Assembly: GCF_037975245.1 (NCBI RefSeq)
Contig: NC_092579.1
Coordinates: 3,248,001-3,312,000, forward strand
Length of the DNA stretch: 64,000 bases
Reading direction: 5' to 3'
Origin: Apostichopus japonicus
Lineage: Eukaryota > Echinodermata > Holothuroidea > Aspidochirotida > Stichopodidae
Shown: piece by piece, positions 58,701 through 64,000 of the stretch
Position numbering within the stretch: the first letter of the stretch is position 1
How the letters are laid out: each line of letters begins with the position of its first letter
Notes under the pieces: generated by a model
What the model saw: the letters and a program-made list of their open reading frames with translations, nothing else
Databases searched by the model: none
What the model was told of the DNA's origin: nothing
Made by a program: the position numbers and the translations under genes

Positions 58701-61700
58701 GAATGTGAAACAATGGCATAAGCTGTGGCTAGAATGTAGTCGATTCCTCGTTTTAAAATAACTAAATAGCTGAATATAGGTTTGAGATTAACGTTTTATC
58801 AAACAACAATGAGATGATTGTAATCAAGTCTATACCCGGAAGTTAGGCATAAATAACAGTCAGCCATTAGCTGGCTTCAACATCCCGTAAGGATACACGA
58901 TATGCATCTGATTGTAAATATTGGCGTTATAACAACCAGTAAATGCATCTCAATATAATATGATGATGATCCCCCTAAAAATTCTGGTAGATTGATAGCT
59001 AAGAAGTACCATGTTTGTAAAGATAATGGCTGCAGGCTATTGTAAGTACAGTAATACGTTTAACGGCAACCTAACTCACCGACAGTTTGTCCTTTGCGCT
59101 CGCACTCGCTGCTTGCAGAGCTTCTCTACAACTTTGGAAAACCCATGGAGTAAGACTCGTACGAGTTGTCTCAAGTTGGAGATCGGTAAGGTATACCACA
59201 TCTATGCACAGGATATAAAAGGCTGATGTTAGAAAACATCAATGGTAGGGACACGGTACCGTGTCAAAAACCCTTCAAGGGACAGGCACGTTATAGGTGA
59301 ATCACATTGATATTTACTTTTTTTCTACAATTATTCAAGATGATAGTGACCGGTGAAAGCATCTATACGGTAGCTCCTAGTTTATCAAACATAGTCTGGA
59401 GGGGTTACTAATTCTCAGTTAAAATACTTTTTAAATAGGTGGCTTTTTTTTCAAATCTTTGACATATCTGGAATAAAAAAATAAAATTTATGTTTTAAAT
59501 TATCACGAATTAGAATAAATATACCAGGCATTCGTGTATATGAGTTATTGAAAATAATCTATAATAATGCACTTCTGATTTTATCATTAAATGGATTCTC
59601 CTTCATCTCTGAAAGTCTCTAACTTAACCCTTCAAAAGAATGACCCAAAACGCCAACTTTGTTTCACATTAGTGGAAAAACTAGAACAATATCCTACTAA
59701 ATGTTCTAAAACGGCCGCAGCAAACTTCTATTTCAGAAACAATAAATAAAATTGTTGTTTTCCAATTGACAACGTTTACTAGTTTCAATATTCATATTCA
59801 TCTAAGCCATTTTCCGTCTGGAAGGAAGGGCTAGGAATTAAAATCGCATCTGTAGTATTTGCGCGTAACAAGTGGAAATCACTTCTAAAGAGGCAATGCG
59901 TCCTCAAGACAATCTACATATGTATCACTTGTTGGGAGTGTGAATAATTCACCTCGTTAACCAAGCCATAACCGCCTCTCCGCGTTCATTAAACAGACAT
60001 CACGTTTTATATTTATTTGACATCGGAAACAAGGGGAAAAAAGACATGTGCTCGAACCCTCAGTATAATCTGAGTGATTTTCTTTAGCAAAATCGCAGAC
60101 TCTCTGTAAAAGTGGTCCTTACGCACAAGCATAACCATTTTGTAATATATTGCTGTTGCCATAGTTGGGAAATATTTTATAAAGCAAGCATTGTTAACAG
60201 TTATTTTATGCATTACTAAGTAACTGATGAGAATTGATGCAAACGTTCTATCGTCAAAGGTTAAAATATACATTTGCGATAACATTGATCTCATTGACGA
60301 TGGGCAAATTAAGATCAATTTCGTCATCAAACTCAATAAAAGCATATCAATCAACGATATTTCTTAAATAAGGGGTTAATCAACGGTCTAGCGTGCGTTA
60401 CTCACAGGATTAATGCACGATCGGGGGATAATGCAAGCGATGCACGAGGGCGGAGCCCGAGTGCATCCAGCGATAGCATTAACACCCGGAGTGCATTAAT
60501 CATGTGAGTAACGCACGCTAGACCGTTGATTAACCCCGTTCATTCATACACTACCATTTGTGTGGGGGAAAAAATCATAAAACAAAACATTTTTGGTTAC
60601 ATATAACCAAAGATTTATTAAAGTGATGCCCCGTAATTTTACCGTGCGTTACTCACAGGATTAACCACGGTCAGCTGACCTGAATGGACCAATAGGATTT
60701 AGGAATCTTTACTAAGTATGAATGAACGCAAGTTAATTGTGTTTCCTCAGAGATTTGGGCAAATATCATATCTCATGAACATTCTTTTGTTTTTCACTTT
60801 TTTCCCCAGAATTTACCTCGTTGCCAAAAAAAGCACATTTCTTAGATGGTATGCTATTACAAATGCATGCACTTACACGATATGTTAAGTCAACCAACTT
60901 CCTCATAAGGAATAAGGTATAAAGAATAAGGTATAAATCTTCCTTTTGTATGTATCCACTTGAGGTGATGAATGATAAAAAGCCCTTAATGAATCATCAA
61001 TTATATCGTCATGATTTATTACCTTCCATACTATTTAAGTACACAGTACGATGGACGAGGTTCCTAGAATACATTACGTGCATGCTGTAGTAGAGGTTCC
61101 TAGAATACATTACGTGCATGCTGTGGTAGAGGTTCCTAGAATACATTACGTGCATGCTGTAGTAGAGGTTCCTAGAATACATTACGTGCATGCTGTTGTA
61201 GAGGTTCATAGAATACATTACGTGCATGCTGTAGTAGAGGTTCCTAGAATACATTACGTGCATGCTGTGGTAGAGGTTCCTAGAATACATTACGTGCATG
61301 CTGTTGTAGAGGTTCCTAGAATACATTACGTGCATGCTGTTGTAGAGGTTCATAGAATACATTACGTGCATGCTGTTGTAGAGGTTCCTAGAATACATTA
61401 CGTGCATGCTGTTGTAGAGGTTCATAGAATACATTACGTGCATGCTGTTGTAGAGGTTCCTAGAATACATTACGTGCATGCTGTTGTAGAGGTTCCTAGA
61501 ATACATTACGTGCATGCTGTAGTAGAGGTGCCCATGAAGGTTATGTTTCATTTTACTCTCTGTATTTCCTCGTTTGCGGGATGAGAGACTTATGTGCAAT
61601 CTTTTACACTGACAGTAGCAATTATAAGAATTTCAAAGCCAAAAAAAAGGGTAAAATATGAAAAAAGAAATCAAGATGTATGAAAATTGTGGTTGGGAAG

Positions 61701-63427
61701 TTACATAACAAACTGAAACATAAAGTTATGTGGATACTGTCGTAAGGGCTCATATGTACATACTGTGTTGGAGGCTCCATGTTATGTACATACTATGGCG
61801 GAGGTTTCCATGATACTTATGAGCATACTGTGTTGGATGCTCCATGTCTATTGGAGGCTCCATGTTACGTACATACTATGGCGGAGGTTTCCATGATACT
61901 TATGAGCATACTGTGTTGGATGCTCCATGTCTATTGGAGGCTCCATGTTACGTACATACTATGTCGGAAGTCCCCATGATATTTGCATACTGTATTGGAG
62001 GCTCCATGCTACGTACATACTATAGCGTTGGCTGCAAGGATAGTTACGTACTGCATACTTATGTGAAAGTTCCCATGATACTAACGTGCACACATGTGAT
62101 GGAGGTACCCATGTTACTTACATTCATACTGTGACGGAGGTTCCCAGGATATATTGTACAAAAGTATCCAGTTTCCGTCAGCTTCTTTCAGTGTCGTATA
62201 GCTCAATTGAATCGAGTTTGGTGGTATGGGATCTTTCAATAAAAAACGGACATTTTTAAAACGCGTTAAAGTTATTAAAATTTTGTCTGAGAAAAAAATT
62301 CTTACATATACGTTCCGCGTTATAAGAAAATACAATGTGCAATAATACGTCACCACGGAAGGGACTGGCTGGCCAGTGAATATATACAATGTCTCAGAGA
62401 ACCACATGGTCATTAATTGGTATTATTTCATATGTTTGTTTTTTTGTCATTTAGTACCGGTATTCATTTTGTATTATGTTACCGCTATAGCAATCTATGG
62501 AGCAACCAAGAACCGTTGATGTTGACTACCAGACGAAGTCTAGGCGTAAAGCTTGGCAACTATACCACAATAAACAGCAATCGAACATCATATGTTATCG
62601 ACTAAATTGTAGTATCAGAACAATCACAGTATCAAGAACAACTATGGCTAACCAAGCACCAAACCATCAAACTCAGTTGTAGAACGATCATTAAAATCGA
62701 TCGTATACTTAGAGTTCAGGAAATGGCCCACCCATTCAGCTCATAGGCCCCCCCCCACCCCTAGTAGGTCCCTCTTTGACATGTAAAACAAATCACGATA
62801 GCACAAACCTAACATTGAATTTGCACCTAAATTTCCCATCTGGCCTCACCTCAGCATGTATAGGCTAAGGCTAACATCAGAATGCCCTAGCGTGCTTTGA
62901 TATCTTTACTTCAGTGTAAAGCAATGACCAAAGCAAAGCTTTTTATCTAATTTCCCTTGATCTCGAACTAAAGAATGTTTAGATGCAACTTACAAGCCTG
63001 GGCAGTGTCATTTCCGGCAATATGGGAGCATTTTGTGGCAAAATTTCTCTTGCTACACTACGCGTCAACCGGTGTTGGTTGTCCGCTTAGATTGAGTCAT
63101 CATGGCCCCTTTAAAGAAATGACCCACCCAAAATACAACATGCAACAACAATGCAACACGCAATATTTCAACATGCAACAATGCAATATATCAACAATTC
63201 AATGTAATTATTTCTTGATGTTTCTCAACTTGCATCTTGGGGATTCCACCAAGGCTACGGCCCTAACCTTTGATTAACAATTCAGAGACAGTTTCATAGA
63301 AAGCAAATCTTAGAACTTACTACATACCTGCATCTGTGCATTGTTGGTATTCTATTCCAGGTAGAAACGCATCGCCAGATTTGCATACAATCATCGCGAT
63401 GTACATTATCATCAAGGAAGTCTTCAT
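52462..63427 (-). CDS. single-pass membrane protein with FN3-like domains, partial model
   Basis: Gene-level span. Firm exons: 63427-63328 (signal peptide), 62232-62122, 54756-54557, 54220-54155, 53145-53061, 52781-52462 (TM and tail). All share GT..AG borders and matching phases, but the second half of the first FN3-like domain is missing between 62122 and 54756. Tentative exons at 59201-59080, 58656-58603 and 55473-55429 may supply it. The architecture (signal peptide, about two FN3-like domains, short Pro-rich stalk, one TM helix, basic stop-transfer and 40-residue tail) suggests a cell-surface adhesion or cytokine-type receptor. No specific family recognised; a cytokine-receptor-like role is inference. 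Confidence 0.75.
53061..53145 (-). CDS. FN3 gene exon, second FN3-like domain, end
   Basis: Acceptor CTAATTTTAG, donor GAAG|GTACAA, phase 0 to 1. Reads IVPYLSGTYGDEPGRLFTQS and FAAMIFEE: the G strand and exit of the FN3-like fold. Confidence 0.75.
54155..54220 (-). CDS. FN3 gene exon, second FN3-like domain, middle
   Basis: A 66-bp exon: acceptor TTCTGCGCAG, donor ACG|GTTAGA, phase 0. Reads NETYYWIATSPDIQEGNQYK, consistent with FN3 E-F strands (EGNQYKLTIVPY across the junction). Confidence 0.75.
54557..54756 (-). CDS. FN3 gene exon, second FN3-like domain, first half
   Basis: Acceptor TTTCTTCACAG, donor GAT|GTAAGT. Reads VVRCGMPIHVLLERVEYSSE, NNVVMMFSWSPPIQVNQMRS and LSQYQVQLHTIDGDLLL. FSWSPP and the YQVQL strand are typical of FN3 B and C strands. 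Confidence 0.8.
55429..55473 (-). CDS. tentative small FN3 gene exon
   Basis: A 45-bp segment with acceptor GTACTTTAG and donor CAGA|GTAAGT, phase 1 in and out. It reads CYMETRDATFCAAQ and would join exon 54756-54557 as AAQ-S-VVRCGMP. Phase-compatible with exon 2 as well. Confidence 0.45.
56640..57665 (-). pseudogene. CR1/L2-like LINE 3' remnant
   Basis: Minus-strand C-terminal RT text: CLGVIMDPSLSMAAHVNNVC; then RLVHAFVTSKLDSSNSLLLG and LKKVQRVQNIAARLVLRVSR; then ITPILESLH, a TGA in place of the expected Trp, and RTVYKILLITYKALKGMAP, YKPSRVLKSSSDNRLSV. There is a frameshift near 57520. The 3' tail has AAAGCGCTTTGAAGCC, ATTGCGCTATATAAGTTGCA and an (ATT)n tail near 56650-56690, the usual 3' end of CR1/L2-type LINEs. 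Inserted in an FN3-gene intron. Confidence 0.8.
58603..58656 (-). CDS. tentative small FN3 gene exon
   Basis: A 54-bp segment between CTATGCAG and TTTCAG|GTAAGA. In phase 0 it reads QYATISREAPFTHNAMFQ; in phase 1 it reads ICDYFTRSTFHSQCYVS. Length is a multiple of three, so it could be skipped without a frame change. Confidence 0.3.
59080..59201 (-). CDS. tentative FN3 gene exon
   Basis: Acceptor ATCCTGTGCATAG, donor TCG|GTGAGT. In phase 1 it reads VVYLTDLQLETTRTSLTPW and CREALQAASASAKDKLS, plausible for FN3 C'-E strands after exon 2 (QYE + YVVYLTD). Another frame is also open and the exit phase (0) conflicts with the exon at 55473, so the joining is uncertain. Confidence 0.3.
60372..60537. 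repeat. perfect 47-bp inverted repeat (foldback element)
   Basis: Left arm 60372-60418 (GGGGTTAATCAACGGTCTAG ... AATGCAC) and right arm 60491-60537 are near-perfect reverse complements around a 72-bp loop. The loop itself holds smaller palindromes (GGGCGGAGCCC, GATAATGCAAGCGATGCACG). A partial relative, CCGTGCGTTACTCACAGGAT + TAACCACGG, lies at 60643-60672. It looks like a foldback MITE; no target duplication was recognised. Confidence 0.75.
61057..62121. repeat. 36-bp array seeded from the exon-2 splice donor
   Basis: From 61058 to 61525 there are 13 near-identical 36-bp units (plus strand GAGGTTCCTAGAATACATTA + CGTGCATGCTGTAGTA). From ~61740 to 62121 lie more diverged ~35-bp units (CATGGAAACCTCCGCCATAG + TATGTACGTAA on the minus strand) that run right up to the exon-2 donor. 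Exon 2 itself ends GGGAACCTCCGTCACAGTAT + GAAT|GTAAGTAACATGG. The order (exon, diverged units, homogenised units) points to growth away from the exon. Both strands carry long open frames because the period is divisible by three. Confidence 0.85.
62122..62232 (-). CDS. FN3 gene exon 2, founder of the 36-bp array
   Basis: Acceptor TTATTGAAAG, donor GAAT|GTAAGT, phase 1 in and out. Reads DPIPPNSIQLSYTTLKEADG and NWILLYNISWEPPSQYE, the A-B-C strands of an FN3-like domain (conserved Trp in ISWEPP). Its last ~20 nt and donor are the apparent source of the 36-bp units found immediately downstream. Confidence 0.8.
62975..63100 (+). repeat. fragment of the dispersed core repeat
   Basis: Contains TGCAACTTACAAGCCTGGGC, GTGTCATTTCCGGCAATATG and TACGCGTCAACCGG ... 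TCCGCTTAGATT, a diverged copy of the core inside the hAT-like elements. In FN3-gene intron 1; no TIRs seen. Confidence 0.55.
63328..63427 (-). CDS. FN3 gene exon 1 (signal peptide)
   Basis: Encodes MKTSLMIMYIAMIVCKSGDA then FLPGIEYQQCTDA: Lys, a hydrophobic run and small residues before a likely cleavage near GDA-F. Donor GCAG|GTATGT, phase 1, which fits exon 2. Confidence 0.8.
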
Positions 63428-63576
63428 ATTGGCTTTAGTCTCATATTGACAACAACAAAAAATGAACGAAAGGATTTACGAAAGAGATGGGTGTGGAAAA
63501 TATGATCTGTGATCCGTGGGTGATATGTGTTAAGGATTCTTAAAAGAAAATAGAATAATAGTGTCGGAGGAGCCAC

Positions 63577-64000
63577 ATTTCATTTCATTTCATTTATTTA
63601 TTTGTTTATCACAATTCAATAAAATGTGAATATAAATATAAAGTAACAATAATACAAAGAGTTGTGAAAGGAAGTGCTCTAAAAAAAAAATTATGGCTTA
63701 ACGGGTAGAGCAAGGGTCCATGTTAGTTGTTTTTTTTTATAGAGTGGAAGTGAGCTTATAGATTTCAAATTATCTGATAGGGAATTCCAAACAGTTATCG
63801 AACGGTTTCGTACATTTAATAGGGCATTGTTTGTTTTGCAGGGTTAACAACGTATGCTGTGAGTTTTGTCTAGTTCTGCAGTTGTGCACCTGATAATTAT
63901 GTTCAAAGAAACTGTTGAATGAAGATGGTACATTCCTTTGTGTTAATTCTGTAAAAGCAAAAGTAGCAAGATTTTTCGGAATTAGATCTGATAATTAAAA
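63577..64000 (-). pseudogene. LINE 3' remnant, runs off the window
   Basis: Minus strand: HNYQVHNCRTRQNS, then after a frameshift RNRSITVWNSLSDNLKSIS. The H-Y-x-T-R motif followed by WNSLSDNLK is typical of the C-terminus of CR1/Rex/Jockey-type LINE proteins. An (AAATG)n/(AAAT)n-like tail at 63577-63610 marks the 3' end. Its upstream part is outside the window. Confidence 0.65.

Noticed and set aside
59011-59226. Plus-strand 71-codon frame
   Set aside because: It overlaps the minus-strand exon candidate at 59080-59201, which has better splice borders and suits the neighbouring gene. Neither is certain.
61009-61599. Long open frames on both strands of the 36-bp array (177 and 196 codons of a 12-residue repeat)
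   Set aside because: The unit length is a multiple of three, so any stop-free unit yields long frames on either strand. No start context, splice border or homologue supports a repeat protein.

Overview
This window comes from an animal nuclear genome. It is AT-rich, has small exons separated by large introns with GT..AG borders, and carries many non-LTR retrotransposon, Penelope-like and TIR-transposon remnants plus long minisatellites. The mix of repeats (8-bp-TSD hAT-like elements, TTAA-flanked THAP/Kolobok-like elements, L1/Tx1-like and CR1/L2-like LINEs, a Penelope-like element) suggests a marine invertebrate, perhaps an echinoderm. The species assignment is inference only.

Two host genes can be reconstructed, both on the minus strand. 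(1) A complete transmembrane channel-like (TMC) gene at 35774..16893: 17 exons join in one continuous frame of 2433 nt (810 residues plus stop). It has ten predicted membrane segments and the TMC signature CWETF. (2) A single-pass membrane protein with fibronectin-III-like domains at 63427..52462: signal peptide exon, FN3-like exons, TM segment and a 40-residue tail. Its middle exons are only partly resolved. A lone first-exon candidate (8046..7959, minus) and two tentative plus-strand exons (43.2 and 44.2 kb) are weaker.

Layout: 1-8 kb, mostly featureless with one TTAA-flanked MITE, a tRNA-like SINE pair and the orphan exon; 9-12 kb, two non-autonomous hAT-like elements with perfect 8-bp target duplications; 12-15.6 kb, nothing convincing; 15.6-35.8 kb, the TMC gene with a ~140-bp satellite at its 3' end, intronic arrays (120, 24 and 112 bp), a 1.4-kb hAT-like insertion in intron 8 and a TTAA-flanked MITE in intron 1; 36-38.4 kb, a TTAA-flanked element with a decayed THAP zinc-finger ORF; 40.6-41.6 kb, a Penelope-like remnant with a ~118-bp (TA)n tail; 42.8-50.3 kb, hAT-like fragments and a long L1/Tx1-like LINE; 50.6-51.8 kb, second copies of two MITE families; 52.4-63.4 kb, the FN3 gene with a CR1-like LINE remnant, a perfect 47-bp inverted repeat and a 36-bp array in its introns; 63.6-64 kb, another LINE 3' remnant.

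The most interesting signal is shared by the two unrelated host genes. Immediately downstream of one exon in each (TMC exon 12; FN3-gene exon 2) is a minisatellite whose units are diverged copies of that exon's own 3' end plus its 5' splice site. In TMC this gives 16 units at an exact 112-bp period, almost all keeping an intact GTAAGT, so the true donor is followed by a ladder of decoy donors.
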